The position numbers were made by a program, and so were the translations under genes. DNA of 64,000 bases. It comes from Delphinapterus leucas (Eukaryota; Chordata; Mammalia; Artiodactyla; Monodontidae). Position 1 is the first letter of the stretch. Each line of letters begins with the position of its first letter. The DNA is taken from contig NW_022098048.1 in assembly GCF_002288925.2 (NCBI RefSeq), positions 19,991,472 through 20,055,471 on the forward strand. Direction: 5' to 3'. The notes beneath the pieces are model-generated. The model was not told where the DNA came from. It made no database searches and worked only from the letters and a program-made list of their open reading frames with translations. Shown piece after piece: positions 48,861-61,820 of this stretch.

Positions 48861-49834
48861 AGTATGTTTTTACTTTTTTGCCTTACATCAGTGGTGTCTG
48901 TACATACACAAACAGGAGATGGGAAAAAAAACACATAGCTGCAGGTAAACAAAACATAAACCCTACCTCATCTGAGATTAGAGATTTTATGGGTTGTCTT
49001 GGCAAATAAGGCCGAGAAACAAAGCTAGGGGAGATCAAAACAGAAGTGGAAGAGACTTCAGATATTTATTGTAGGATATTCACATATTGCATCATGAATA
49101 CCAATAAATAGATTTTAAAGACAGAAGCTCAAGTCTCCCATGAAAACGTTACATATTGATAAGTTTTATATTCTTATTAAAATGATATTCAGAATAATCC
49201 AGTTTGTACACACATTTATTTTAACAGAAATCCTAGCTTTATGAGAGGAAGGAGCCTGCTGCAAACTGAGACGTGAAGGGGGCTGCGACCTGTCCCTGCT
49301 CCGTGTTTCCAGCAGTGCCTGTCCTTAGTACAAATCATCATCTCTTTTGTGACTTAGGTTTTCAGTTTGGCCTCCTTCCTTGGTGTCTTTCTTTTCCTCC
49401 TTTTGTTTAGCTATGCCACCCATTCCCAACCTTGTGTGCTTCCTCTGCTGTGGTGGCATCTCTCGCAGGAGCATCTCATCTCTGTTCTTAGTCTGGGGCA
49501 TATGGGGACCGAAGGGGCCATAGATTCATCCTCCTTTCAACTGGGTTAAGACGCAGATTAAATTATCCTATGAAGAATGCTATGGTCTCATCTGATATTA
49601 TAAACCTGTGGTGGTTCATATGCTTATGAAGTGTACCCTATAATCGGGGGCAGGCCTCGCCTCCTATGAGCTAAAGAAATTGGAAGCCTGGGATATTAAC
49701 CAGCTCCTCCATTAACACTTTTCTTAATTTTCCTTGTGCAGAATTAATCTCCCCCTCTATGCTTCAATCACTTTTTCACTCATATCGTTGTGTTTTAAAT
49801 AGCTTTTTATTCAAAAGATATTTAGTTCACATGT
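48861..49834. other. Unassigned sequence
   Basis: No recognised repeat or exon. The 60-codon plus frame at 49,367-49,549 starts with a hydrophobic stretch but has no splice sites or domain. Confidence 0.4.
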
Positions 49835-49945
49835 CTGTTTACTTAAGGGTAGTGAGTTTATCTTGTTCATCTTTGATTCCCCAGAGTTGTACACCATGCC
49901 TGGTAGATGCTTAATGAATAATTGTTGAATATAGAATGAATTCTA
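49835..49945 (+). mobile_element. L2 LINE 3' end
   Basis: 'cttgttcatctttgattccc', 'caccatgcctggtagatgc', 'ttaatgaataattgttgaat' is the L2 3' terminus. Confidence 0.75.
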
Positions 49946-51982
49946 GATTGATAGACATATTCTATATAACATATCCTATATTGGTTCTATTCTTTATTGA
50001 TATATAAATATTGATAAATATATTAATATATTTCTCCATGAAAAAAAAGAAGCCCTCCTGCCCCCAGTCTAAACCTAAATGAGAAAATTTTGTGACCTGT
50101 TTTTCCCCCTTTCTGGTGTAATTTTTAGTCAGTGACAATTTTTTTCAGAAATGGCTTTTTCATCCCCTGTACAATCATAGGGGAGTAGCCCATTAGCCTT
50201 TGAATGACATGGTCACCCCAAACTATGGCCGTGGAAGAAGTGGTGACAACATATAAAGTGCCTGTGATTTCCACCCTCCCCTCTGAAGCTTCTCCTAAAA
50301 TCTGGGGACTCCATGTCTGCAGTTTGAAGGAGTCATTATGGGATGATTGCAACTTACTTATGAGTGGCCTGAGGCCCAGCAGGATGGACAGAAGGGTCAA
50401 AACATGGAAGAGCCCTTTTCCAAGAAATGAGCCTCTTTATTTATGACTCACCTGAGGTGTCTTCAGTCCAGGCTGCTCAACATTGGCTAGAATTGCAGGG
50501 TGAACAAAGCATCTTTGCAATTGTATAGGTGTCTTTGAGAACTAGGGTTTTCAGCATGGGAGAAAGAAGAAACAGAAACAAAGTAGAAAATACTAACTCA
50601 AGTTAGAAGTATCAATATGAATCAGTACGAATTCATGATAGATCTCATCTTTAAAAAAGACACATATTTCCTAAATTTCACTAAAATGATATAGAAACGA
50701 AGCAGGGTGCTCCCTTTGCACCCATGGCTTTGGAAGTATAGCCCATTACAGCTCTTGAGCAGGAACTGAACAAGACTAGGCTGGAATATCTTGACATAAC
50801 AGAATACATGGCGAGGATGCTGTCAAGGACTACTGAGCGTGTGTCAGAAGGACTCAGGAGCCAACAAAGAGGCTCTCACAGACTATCTATTGGATAATTA
50901 AAGCGTCAATAAGAATAATAACCAAAATTGATTGAAAGCATTAACTAATGTTTAAATCCGAGAGTTCACAATAGTAAAAAAAGAAAGAAAAAAAAATCTC
51001 TCATTGGTTACCCTTTGGAAGATTTCATTATTTTGAAAATTGTTTACAAAAGGAAAGAATCAAACATTTATTCTGCCTTTCTCTTATGAATTCTATCTTA
51101 GGGTAACTAAATTGATGAGGGGGAAGTTTCTCATTAAAGAAGTACTTCAGCTAATAAGTACTGAAGGAATAAAAAATATTGTCATTTTGCAGCCCCTGAA
51201 TGAAATAATGGATCTGACATGATCACTACTGGCTGCTGACATCACACAAAGAGGAACAAGCGGACAGTACATGCCTCCTGATGGATGTGCACAGCACATC
51301 TGTGAAATGTACATGCTAAACACTTGAATCTGCATCTAATCAGCCTCTAAGATTTAAGCATAAGAAAATAGTGAGTGTAAATATTTCTGTTAACAAAGTG
51401 ACCTATAAAGTCTAATAAAAACTAATAGAAAGGAGCTGTAGGTTAGAAAAAATGAAAAATAAGGCAATATTTTATGTCTTAACATGTTACGTAATTCAGT
51501 CAAAGAGGACAAGAACAATCTAAAGAAAAAAAGATCAGAGGACTGATGAGTGAAGTGTGATAAAACATGTTGAAACATTTCTCATTTCTGACACCTAATT
51601 TCATTTATTTTGGCTTAATTTCCTTCAGAGTTCTATCTCAGTTGATTAGGTTCCAAATCATTTATGTAGTTGTTCTACAGCAAAAATAGCCTTATTTTAT
51701 GATATGGAAAAGAAGATACAATTTGGGGAATTTAATGAGGATTAAATTTGTAGTTTCTCCTACAAATTTTATTTTCTCTATTTAGTTTTTGCCTAAAAAG
51801 TACTATATACTCAATTGACAAAGTGATAAAATTGTTTGATATTTGCTCAAAATTAGTGGTTTTTTGGGGAGAGAGGTAGTATATAGTGATATAATATTTT
51901 CTCTGTAATATTTACTTGACTTGTTTAGTTCAAAAGTGCATACAATTATTTGCTCCTTAGAACTGTAGATGTTTATTCAGAG
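49946..51982. other. Unassigned, AT-rich, one denser block
   Basis: 49,945-50,040 is TA-rich low complexity. 50,125-50,446 holds overlapping frames of 91 (minus) and 80 (plus) codons in a GC-richer block, perhaps an old LTR or retroviral relic; no domain recognised. The remainder to 51,982 shows nothing. Confidence 0.4.
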
Positions 51983-51997
51983 CAGAAGAGCCCTTTT
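51983..51997 (+). repeat. Target-site duplication of older L1, left copy
   Basis: 'cagaagagccctttt', repeated exactly at 59,393-59,407. Confidence 0.88.
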
Positions 51998-52329
51998 TTA
52001 AAATTTTATTTTTTATTGCAATATAGTTGATTTACAATGTTTTGTTAGTTTCTCGTGTCCGGCAAAGTGATTCATTTATACATATATATATATAAAGAAT
52101 ATATATTTTTTCTCATATTCTTTTCCATTATGGTTTATGATAGGATACTGAATACAGTCCTCTGTCCTCTAGAGTAGGATCTTGTTGTTCCTCCATTCTA
52201 TACATAATAGTTTGCATCTGCTAATTCCAGACTCGCAATCCATCCCTCCCCTCCCCTCTCCTCCTTGGCAACCACAAATCTGTTCTCTGTGTGTGTGAAT
52301 CTGTTTATGTCATATTTTTGATTCCACAT

Positions 52330-55300
52330 ATAAGTGATATCATATGGATTTGTATTTCTGACTTAGTTCACTTAAATGAAAATCTCTAGGTCCATCCATG
52401 TTGCTTCAAATGGCATTATTTCATTCTTATTTTATAGCTGAATAGTATTCCATTGTATATATACACCACGTGTTCTTTATCCATTCATCTGTTGATGGAC
52501 ACTTAGGTTGCTTCCATGTCTTGGCTATTGTAAATAGTGCTGCTATGAGTATTGGGGTACATGTATCTTTTCAAATTATAGTTTTCTCTGGATGTATGCC
52601 CAGGGGAGGGGTTGCTGGATCATATGGCAACTCTATTTTTAGTTTTTTGAGGAACCTCCATACTGTTCTCCATAGTGGTTGTATCAATTTACATTCCCAC
52701 CAACAGTGCAAGAGGGTTCCCTTTTATCCACACCCTCTCCAGCATTTATCGTTTGTAGATTTTTTGATGATGGCCATTCTGACCCATGTGAGGTGGTACC
52801 TCATTGTAGTTTTGATTTGCATTTCTCTAATAAGTCGTGATGTTGAGCATCTTTTCATATGCCTCATGGCCATCTGTATGTCTTCTTTGGAGAAATGTCA
52901 ATTTAGGTCTTCTGCAATTTTTTGATTGGGTTTTTTTGTTACTGAGTTGTATGAGCTATTTGTATATTTTGGAAATTAACCCCTTGTCGGTAGCATTGTT
53001 TGCAAATATTTTCTCCCAGTCCATAGGTTGTTAGTCCATAGGTTGTTTATGGTTTCCTTTGCTGTGCAAAAGCTTATATGTTTAATTAGGCCCTATTTGT
53101 TTATTTTTACTTTTATTTCTATCGTCTTAAGAGACTGACCTAGGAAAACGTTGGTATGATTTATGTCAGAGAATGTTTTGCCTATGTTCTCTTCTAGGAG
53201 TTTTATGGTGTCATGTCTTATATTTAAGTCTTTAAACCATTTTGAGTTTGTTTTTGTGTATGGTGTGAGGGTGTGTTCTAACTTCATTGATTTACATGTG
53301 GCTGTCCAGGTTTCCCAACACCACTTGCCTAAGACTGTCTTTTTCCCATTTTATATTCTTACCTCCTTTGTTGAAGATTAATTGACTGTAGGTATGTGGG
53401 TTTATTTCTGGGCTTTTTATTCTGTTCCATTGATCCATATGTCTGTTTTTGTGCCAGTACTGTGCTGTTTTGATTGCTGTAGGCTTGTAGTATTGTCTGA
53501 AGTCTGGGAGGGTTATGTCTCCTACTTTGTTCTTTTTCCTCGGGATTGCTTTGGCAATTCTGGGTCTTTTATGATTCCATATAAATTTTAGGATTATTCG
53601 TTCTAGTTCTGTGAAAAATGTCATGGGTAATTCGATAGGGATTGCATTAAATCTGTAGATTGTTTTGGGTATAGCCATTTTAACGATATTAATTCTTCCA
53701 ATCCAAGAGCATGGGATATTTTTCCATTTCTTTGAATCACTTTCAGTTTCCTTTGTTAATGTTTTATAGTTCTCAGCGTACAAGCCTTTCACCTCCTTGG
53801 TCAGGTTTATTCCTAGTTTTTTTTTTGTTGAGATTTTGAAAGGGATTTTTTTTTTACTTTACCTTTCTGATATTTCATTGTTAGTGTAAAGAAATGCAAC
53901 AGATTTCTGTATGTTAATCTTGTATCCTGCTACCGTGCTGAATTCATTTACCAGTTCTAGTAGTTTTTGTGTGGAGTCTTTAGGGTTTTATATAAACAGC
54001 ATCCTATCATCTGAATATAATGACAATTTTACCTCTCCCCTTCCAATCTGGATACCTTTTATTTCGTTTTATTGTCTGACTGCTGTGACTCGAACTTCCA
54101 ATACTGTGTTGAAGAGAAATGATGAGAGAGAGCATCCTTGTCTTGTTCCAGATTTTAACAGGAAGGCTTTCAGCTTTTCATCAGAGTGTTATATTCGCTG
54201 TGGATTTGTCATAAATAGCTATTATGATGTTGAGATATGGTCACTCTATACCCACTTTGGTGAGCGTTTTCAACATCATTCAACATCATGAATGAATGTT
54301 GAGTTTTATCAAATGCTTTCTCTGCATCTATTGAGATGACCATGTGGTTTTTGTCTTTTCTTTTGTTGATGTGGTGTATCACACTGATTGATTTGCATGT
54401 GTTGAGCCATCCTTATGACCCTGGGATGAAACCCACTTAGTCATGGTGTATGAACTTTTTAATGTGTTGTTGGATTCAGTTTGCCAATATTTTGTTAAGA
54501 ATTTTTGCATCTATATTCTTCAAAGATATTGGCCTGTAATTTTCTTTTTCAGTAGTTTCTTTATCTGGTTTTGGTATCAGCGTGATGGTGGCTTCAAAGA
54601 ATGACTTTGGGAGTGTTCCCTCCTCTTCAGTCTTTTGGAAGAGTTTGAAAAGGATCAGTATAACTTCTTTGTATGTTCAGTAGAATTCCTCAGTGAAGCC
54701 TGAACTTTTGTTTGCAGGGAGTTGGTGTGTTTTTTTGTGTGTTTTTTACATTTTCTATTTCACCTCTAGTGATTGGTCTCATTATCTATTTCTTTTTCAT
54801 TCAGTTTTGGTGGGCTGTATGTTTCTAGAAACTTGTCCATTTCTTCTAGGTTGTCCAGTTTGTTGGCATATAGTTGTTCATAGTATTCTCTTATGTTTTT
54901 TTCTATTTCTGTGGTATCGGTTGTTATTTCTCACTTTCATTTCTTACTTTATTTTGGTCTTCTCTCTTTTCTTCTTAGTGGGCCTGGGCAGAGGTTTGTT
55001 GATTTTGTTTACCCTTTCAAATAATCAGCTGTTTTACTGATTTTTTTCTACTCTTTTTAAGTCTCTATTTATTCCCTCTCTGATCATTATTTCCTTCCTT
55101 CTGCTAGCTTTAGGTTTTGTTTGTTCTTCTTTTTCTAATTCTTTTAGGTAGTAGGTTAGGTTGTTTATTTGAGATTTTTCTTGTTTTTTGAGGAAGGCCT
55201 ATATGGCTATGAACTTCCCTCTAAGGACTGCTTTTGCTGTATCCCATAGATTTTGTATGGTTGTGTTTTCATTGTCATTTGTCTCAAGGTATTTTTAAAT

Positions 55301-55780
55301 TTCCTCTTTGATTTGATCATTGACCCTTTGGTTTTTTAGTAGCATCTTGTTTATTCTACATGTAATCATTTTTTCTCATTTCTCTTTTTGTGCTTGATTT
55401 CTAGTTCCATGCCATTGTGGTCAGAAAAGATGCTTGAAATAATTTCTATCCTCTTAAATTTGTTGAGTCTTGTTTTGTGACCTAGTATGTGGTCAATCCT
55501 AGAGAATGTTTCTTTATCTTTCTTTATGGCCTTTGCTTTAAAGTCTATTTTGTCTGATATGAGTATTGCTACCCCCACTTTCTTGTCATTTCCATTTGCA
55601 TGAAATATCTTTTACCATCCCCTCATTTTCAATCTATGTGTGTCCTTTGCCCTAAAGTGGGTCTCTTGTAGGCAGCATATTATAGGCTCTTGTGTTTTTT
55701 TAATCAAATCTGCCACTCTATGTCTTTTGATTGCAGCATTTAGACAATTGACATTTAAGGTAATTATTGATAGATATGCA
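52330..55780 (-). pseudogene. L1 ORF2 remnant of the older element
   Basis: Broken minus-strand pieces include the thumb and C-terminal region (53,292-53,792: [21 protein letters not shown]-like, [15 protein letters not shown]) and a short endonuclease start (55,612-56,019: SIITLNVNCLNAAIKRHR, CCLQETHFRAKDTHR). The intervening parts are covered only in fragments. ORF2 start to end is about 3.5 kb; coordinates are approximate. Confidence 0.8.
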
Positions 55781-56144
55781 TTTATTGCCATTTTACACCT
55801 TGTTTTCCAGGTGATTTTGTATTTCTTCTTTGTTCCTTTTCTTTTCTTTCTTTTTTTTTTTGTAGTTTGATGGTTTTCTTTTGTAGTTGCTTGAGTTCCT
55901 TTCTTACTGGTTTTTGGTGAATCTATTGTATGTTTTTCATTTGTGGTCACCCTGTTTTTCAAGTATGCTAACCCATTCCTATATCTACTTGCTTTAGACT
56001 GGTAAAGACTCAAACACATTCTTTAAAAAAATGTACATTTTTCTTATTCTCCCCCTCCACATTTTATGATTTTGATATCCTCTTTTACACCTTCATGTTT
56101 ATCCTTTTGCTGTTCATTGTAGTTATCATTGCTTTCACACACAC

Positions 56145-56800
56145 AAAAAAGTTTTAAACATCTTTATTGGAGTATAATTGCTTTACAATGGTGTGTTAGT
56201 TTCTGCTTTATAACAAAGTGAATCAGTTATACATATACATATGTCCCCATATCTCTTCCCTCTTGCGTCTCCCTCCCTCCCACCCTCCCAATCCCACCCC
56301 TCTAGGTGGTCACAAAGCACCGAGCTGATCTCCCTGTGTTATGTGGCTGCTTTCCACTAGCTATCTATTTTACGTTTGGTAGTGTATATATGTCCATGCC
56401 CCTCTCTCACTTTTTCCCAGCTTACCCTTCCCCCTCCCCATATCCTCAAGTCCATTCTCTAGTAGGTCTGCATCTTTATTCCCATCTTGTCCCTAGGTTC
56501 TTCATGACCTTTTTTTTTTTTTTTAGATTCCATATATATGTGTTAACAAAAAGAGTCTTGTACCAAAATGTTCATTGCAGCTCTATTTACGATAGCCAGG
56601 ACATGGAAGCAACCTAAGTGTCCATCGACAGATGAATGGATAAAGAAGATGTGGCACATATATACAATGGAATATTACTCAGCCATAAAAAGAAACAAAA
56701 TTGAGTTATTTGTAGTGAGGTGGATGGACCTAGAATCTGTCATACAGAGTGAAGTAAGTCAGAAAGAGAAGAACAAATACCATATGCTAACACAAAAATT
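56145..56800 (-). mobile_element. Nested 5'-inverted L1 (twin-priming product)
   Basis: 56,150-56,545 is the last ~400 bases of an L1 on the minus strand (3' end 'aacatctttattggagtata' on plus). From 56,546 to about 56,797 the adjoining ORF2 end is present on the plus strand ([18 protein letters not shown] ... SVIQSEVSQKEKNKYH). The two halves meet at 'gttaac'/'gctaacac', the same point of the L1 sequence, which is the signature of twin priming. The host L1 resumes immediately after. Short 'acacaaaaa' duplications may flank it. Confidence 0.9.
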
Positions 56801-56849
56801 TTTTGATGTTTTAAAAAATCTGTGTACTGGCTTATTTAAATGATTTACT

Positions 56850-57780
56850 TTCCAATTGTGATTTTTCTCTTTCCTATTGATTCTGGCTTCTTTTGTATTT
56901 AGAGAAGAATTTTCAATATTTCTTTTAGGATAGGTTTAGTATCACTGTATTCTCTAAGTTTTTGCTTGTCTGAGAAATTCTTTATCCCTCCTTTTATTCT
57001 AAATGATAATCTTGCTGGGTAGAGTATACTAGGTTGCAGATATTTCCTTTTCAAGACTTTGAATATATCTTGCCACTCCTAGCCTGCAACATCTGTAGAG
57101 AAATCAGCTGATAGCCTTATGGGGGTTCCCTTGTAATGAATTCTTTGTTTTTCTCTTGGTGCCTTTAAAATCCTCTATTTAACTTTTGCCATGTTAGTTA
57201 TAATATGTCTTGGTGTAGGTCTGTTTGGGTTCATCTTGTATGGGATCCTCTGCACTTCCTATACCTGGATGTCCATTTCCTTCTTTAGGTTTGGGAAGTT
57301 TTCAGCCATGATTCTTCAAATATATTTCCTATCCCCTTTTTTCTTTCCTCTCCTTCTGGGATCCCTATTATGTGTAGATTAGCATGCTTCATATTATCCC
57401 ATAGGTCTTGTATATTGCTTTCATTTTTTTTCATTTGTCTTTCTTTCTGCTTTCAGATTTGGTGATTTCCATTATTCTATCTTCCAGATCACTTATTTGT
57501 TCTTCTGTGTTATTCAATTTTCCATTTATTGCCTTTAGCTCAGTTTTCATCTCAGCAAATGAGTTTTATAATTTTTCTTGGTTCCTCTTTATAGTTTCTG
57601 GTTCCTTTTTATAGTAATCTGCCTTTCTATTGATAGACTTTCTTAATCCCTTCAGTATTTTTATTACCTCCATTTTGAACTCAGAGTCTATTAGACTGAA
57701 GAAGTCTGTTTCATTATTTGTACATTCAGGTGAATTCTCTTGATCTTTTAATTGGGAGTGATTTCTCTGTTTCTTCATTT
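56850..57780 (-). pseudogene. L1 ORF1 remnant of the older element
   Basis: The minus-strand piece 57,566-57,778 begins MKKQRNHSQLKDQENSPE and contains SLIDSEFKMEVIKILKGLRK, the ORF1 N-terminal and coiled-coil start. Downstream parts are frameshifted. Confidence 0.8.
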
Positions 57781-59392
57781 TACTTGTATTTCTCTGACTC
57801 TATGAGTTTAGGAGAAAGAGTTATCTACTGTGGTCTTGGAGAGCTGTTTTTATGTGGGAGAGTTCCTGTGTAGCCTGCGTGGGTTTAATATTTTTGGTGC
57901 AAGTGCTGCTTTTAGTATGGATGCCTGCTGGGTCTTTCCCCAGTGTGTACTGGCTGTTATCCCTTTGATAGTGGGTGTGACTGGTGTTTTGATGACCAGA
58001 GTCTGCACTAGATATGAGTGGGCCCTCCTCTTTGCTCTGTGGTTGTCACAATTCTGTCAGGGACAGGGTCTACTTTCTAGTGTTTGGAGTAGAAGCCCCC
58101 ATATCCATTTCTGACTGCAGCATGAGGGAGGCAAGATTGAAGCCCTCACACTAGGAGAGGAGCCACTGAGTATTCTTCAGCAGGAGCTGTCCACCCAGGA
58201 GTGTGCTCAGTGGTGTTGCCTGTCACCCGTTGTGTGAGCTCACAAAGTATACTGTTGCTGGCACTGCCCTCTGCCCTGCCTTAACTGTGGGAATGCAATT
58301 GGCCCCAGTGTCCCTCAGGCACTGTGTTCACAAAGTCACCAGTGCAGATCCATAGGCACCAATCCACTGAAGTCAGGTACAAAGACCACAGTAGTCATGC
58401 ACTTGTACCCACTGTAGGAGATATGGAAGCAGCCCAGACTCTGGCCCTGCCTCCTTGTGCACGCACCTGCAAAGCTGACAGCTGCTAATGCTGGACTTGC
58501 TCCAGCCACGGGAGCACCCGTTGTCCACTTGGATGTCCTGCAGGCACTGAGTTTACAAAGCTGGTGGCAGTGGCATAAATCTGCAGATGGCACAGCCACA
58601 GGGAGAGGGCTCAGATTTCAGCCCTGCTTCCTAAGTTGCACAACTCCTGGGGATGAACTCTGATTTCAGCCTCACCTCTGAATGTGGGCAGCCTGTTGGT
58701 GCTTGTGTGCTCCCAGAAGTCATAGAGGTGGCACTGAACCAGCTGTGATCATGCTGAGAAAGAGGCTGCTATTATGGTCCCTGTCCCTCCCTTCCTGCAC
58801 CTGTTAACAACAATTCACTTCTATGGCAGACCTGGTCTCCTTCCTCCACATACCCCTGGTTGTGGCCCAAAGCATGGTCCTGCCCCTTTAGGCTGTCCCT
58901 GCACAGCCAGCCCCAGTCCTCTCCCTGTGTCTGTGTTCTGAATCCCGAGATTCAGCACCCAGCCCCTGCCCACAGCAGCAGATGCACGTCTCAGGCTGGG
59001 GAGAGCAGGGAGGAGGTGCAGACCCTCTGTGCTGGTCTCTTGCTGTTCTGCCTGTTTCAAGCCAGCTGCTACTCTCTCTTCTGAGCTTCTGGAGCTCCCT
59101 TTCTGTCCTGAGTGATCTCCCCACTGGTGAAGGGGTTTCCCAGGGTGAGGGAACCTTTCCTCTTTCACAGCTCCCTCCCAGGGGTGCCGGTCCTGTCTCA
59201 CTTCCTTTATTTTTTTTCTTTTGTCCTACTTGGTTATGTGGTGATCTCTCTTGCAATTTTGGCTGTCTGAGACCTTCTGTCAGCATTCAGTAGGTATTCT
59301 GTGAGAGTTGTTCTACATATAGATGTATTTTTGACGTATTTGTGGGAGGAGGTGAGATCCACTTCCTATTCCACCATCTCGATTGGAGTCCC

Positions 59393-59407
59393 CAGAAGAG
59401 CCCTTTT
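59393..59407 (+). repeat. Target-site duplication of older L1, right copy
   Basis: Exact repeat of 51,983-51,997. Confidence 0.88.
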
Positions 59408-59817
59408 ATGTCAGTTCAGAAGGAATTTTCTTACACATTCTTCCAAACAGAACATACATGCCAAAGATGGGAGGTACACCTCTTAGCTCATGAGCCAAGA
59501 GAGGGCCCCACAGTGCCGGTCTGGGACTGCTGAGCCACCTCACAGTTTCAGCCAGCCTGAGAGGCCACTGCTTTGAAAGATTCTGTTGTATCACGCATAT
59601 TTCCACCCACTGGATGAACATTTACTTTGTCATCTGGTATGTCCAGAATTGAACTCACCACCCGCTTCCTTCCTTTGTCCACATCGAATATCATTGGAAG
59701 CATCCATTATCATTCTGCTCAGTCTTTAAACCTTGTGGTCACTTTCAACTGCTCCACTTTATCTTTTGCATCTCCTAAGTCATTAACACCTGGGGAATAT
59801 TCATAGTGTAGGTGGTT

Positions 59818-60025
59818 TTGGTTGGCCTTTGATGTTATAGCCCTGGGTTCTAGCCCTGGTTCTACCACTTACTAGCTATGCTCCTTGAGCAAATTACTTT
59901 ACTTCTCAGATTCCTCATCTGTAAAATGGGGGTAATGCCTACCTTACAAAGTAGTTGTAAGAACAAAATAGAATATCAAATGTATCTAGAATGTAGTAAG
60001 TACTCAATCAATGGCATAGGTGCTA
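59818..60025 (+). mobile_element. MIR SINE
   Basis: 'ctgggttctagccctggttc', 'accacttactagctatg', 'ctcatctgtaaaatgggggt', 'gcctaccttacaaagtagtt', 'gtagtaagtactcaatcaat' are the successive MIR landmarks. It is the best-preserved MIR in the window. Confidence 0.9.
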
Positions 60026-60368
60026 TCATTGTTATTAAGTGGGAATATTTGGTCTTCCATAGCTATTCCTTCCTTTTGGTTTCCACCTAGTCCAAGCTCT
60101 TAGCACCCCTCTCTTGCACTAGTGTCACACTTCGTGCTGATCTACTTGTTCTCCAATTCATTTTGCCAGACTTTTTCCAGTGTCCCTAAACACTTATGTC
60201 CAGTTTCCTGCCTCACCATCTAACTCCAAGTCCCACTGCCTAGGCCTCCGTTATTTGCAGGAGCCTCCTCATGATCTGCCTATGTTCACCCTGAAGTCCC
60301 TGCCCCACCCAAATTGTTACATATATTGCTTCCAGAGTGATCTCTTCAAAACAGAAATCTGATCATGT

Positions 60369-60393
60369 CACACACACACACACACACACACAC
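60369..60393. repeat. CA dinucleotide microsatellite
   Basis: About twelve CA units, grown within the L2 at the point where its sequence reads 'gatcatgtca'. Confidence 0.97.
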
Positions 60394-61820
60394 CACAGAA
60401 CATTGTCCAGGGGGCTCTTAGTATGAAATGTCAAAATCCCCACCAATGGTGTTCACAGTCCTGTTTGGTCCAAGCCCTGCCTCTCTCTCTGCCCTCACCT
60501 CATACCACTCTTGCCCTTTGCTGTCTCCACACTGACTACAGTGCCCATCTACCATGCTGCTTCCTCCGAAGTCTGCACATGCTCTTTCCTCTGCCTATAA
60601 TGTTCTTCCCACTCCATCCTTTACTCACTCTGACCCTTTATTTTGGCTCTCAGCATAAGCATCATTTTCTCAGGAAAGCCTTCCCTAAGTTAAATCTGTC
60701 TGTTACCTCTTAGAACCACAGGCCTTGCCTTCAATGCTTTCAGCATATTTACAATTTTGCAAATATACAAGTGGATATTTCACAGACATAATTCTCCCTA
60801 ATTAGACAGTAAGCTCCAAGAATACAATATTTAGCTACCATTGATTGTTTTCATTGTTTGGATCTGTGCATGGCACACAATAGTTGATTTTAAAAATACT
60901 CCTAGGGAGCTGCAGTTCAAGATGGTGGAGAAGAAGGATGTGCTCTCACTCCCTCTTGAGAGAGCACTGAAATCACAACTAAGTACTGAACAGTCATTGA
61001 CAGGAAGACACTGGAACTCACCAAAAAAGATATGCCTCATCCAAAGACAAAGGAGAAGCCAGAGTGAGATGGTAGGAGGGGCACAATCATAATAAAATCA
61101 AATCCCATAACTGCTGGGTGGGTGACTCACAAACTGGAGAACACTTATACCACAGAAATCCACCCACTGGAGTGAAGGTTCTGAGGCCCACGTCAGGCTT
61201 CCCAACCTGGGAGCTCTGCAATGGGAGGAAGAATTCCTAGAGAATCAGAATTTGAAGCCTAGTGGGATTTGATTGCAGGACTTCAACAGGACTGGGGGAA
61301 ACAGAGACTCCACTCTTGGAGGGCACAAACAAAGTAGTGTGCACATTGAGACCCAGGGGAAGGGGCAGTGACCCCATAGGAGACTGAACAGACCTACCTG
61401 CTAGTGTTGGAGGGTCTCCTGCAGAGGCGGGAGGTGGCTGTGTCTCACTGTGAAGACAAGGACAATGGTGGCAGAAGTTCTGGGAAGTACTCCTTGGCAT
61501 GAACCCTCCCAGAGTCTGCCATTAGCCCCACCAAAGAGCCCAGGTAGGCTCCAGTGTTGGGTCACCTCAGGCCAAACAACTAACAGGGAGGGAACCCAGC
61601 CCCACCCACCAGCAGAGAAGCATCCGCTTCTCAGTAAAGTTTTACTGAGCTCTGCCCACCAGAGCAACAGCCAGCTCTACCCACCACCAGTCCCTCCCTC
61701 AGGAAACTTGCTGAAGCCTCAAAGATAGCCTCGTCCACCAGAGGCAGAGAGCAGAAGCAAGAAGAACTACAATCCTGCAGCCTGTAGAACAAAAACCACA
61801 TTCACAGAAAGAGAGACAAG

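Larger units (their letters stand above)
51998..59392 (-). mobile_element. Full-length older L1 LINE, minus strand
   Basis: It runs 7.4 kb, including about 0.65 kb of a nested younger L1. The 5' start at about 59,385 reads 'gagatggtggaataggaagt' on minus, homologous to the other L1 5' ends; the 3' end is at about 52,000. Exact 15-bp direct repeats flank it. Compared with the 5.5-12.7 kb copy its ORFs are more degraded and its wording differs throughout, so it belongs to an older subfamily. All the open frames between 52.4 and 59.3 kb belong to it. Confidence 0.93.
59640..60895 (+). mobile_element. L2 LINE 3' region, split by a MIR
   Basis: 60,080-60,895 follows L2 order on plus: 'gtgatctcttcaaaacagaa', 'tgatcatgtca', 'cctcataccactcttgccc', 'tgctctttcctctgcctata', 'caggaaagccttccctaag', 'acagtaagctccaagaa', 'ggatctgtgcatggcacac'. 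59,640-59,800 resembles the part upstream of it; a MIR lies between. The 96-codon plus frame at 60,423-60,713 is a relic of this element. Confidence 0.8.
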
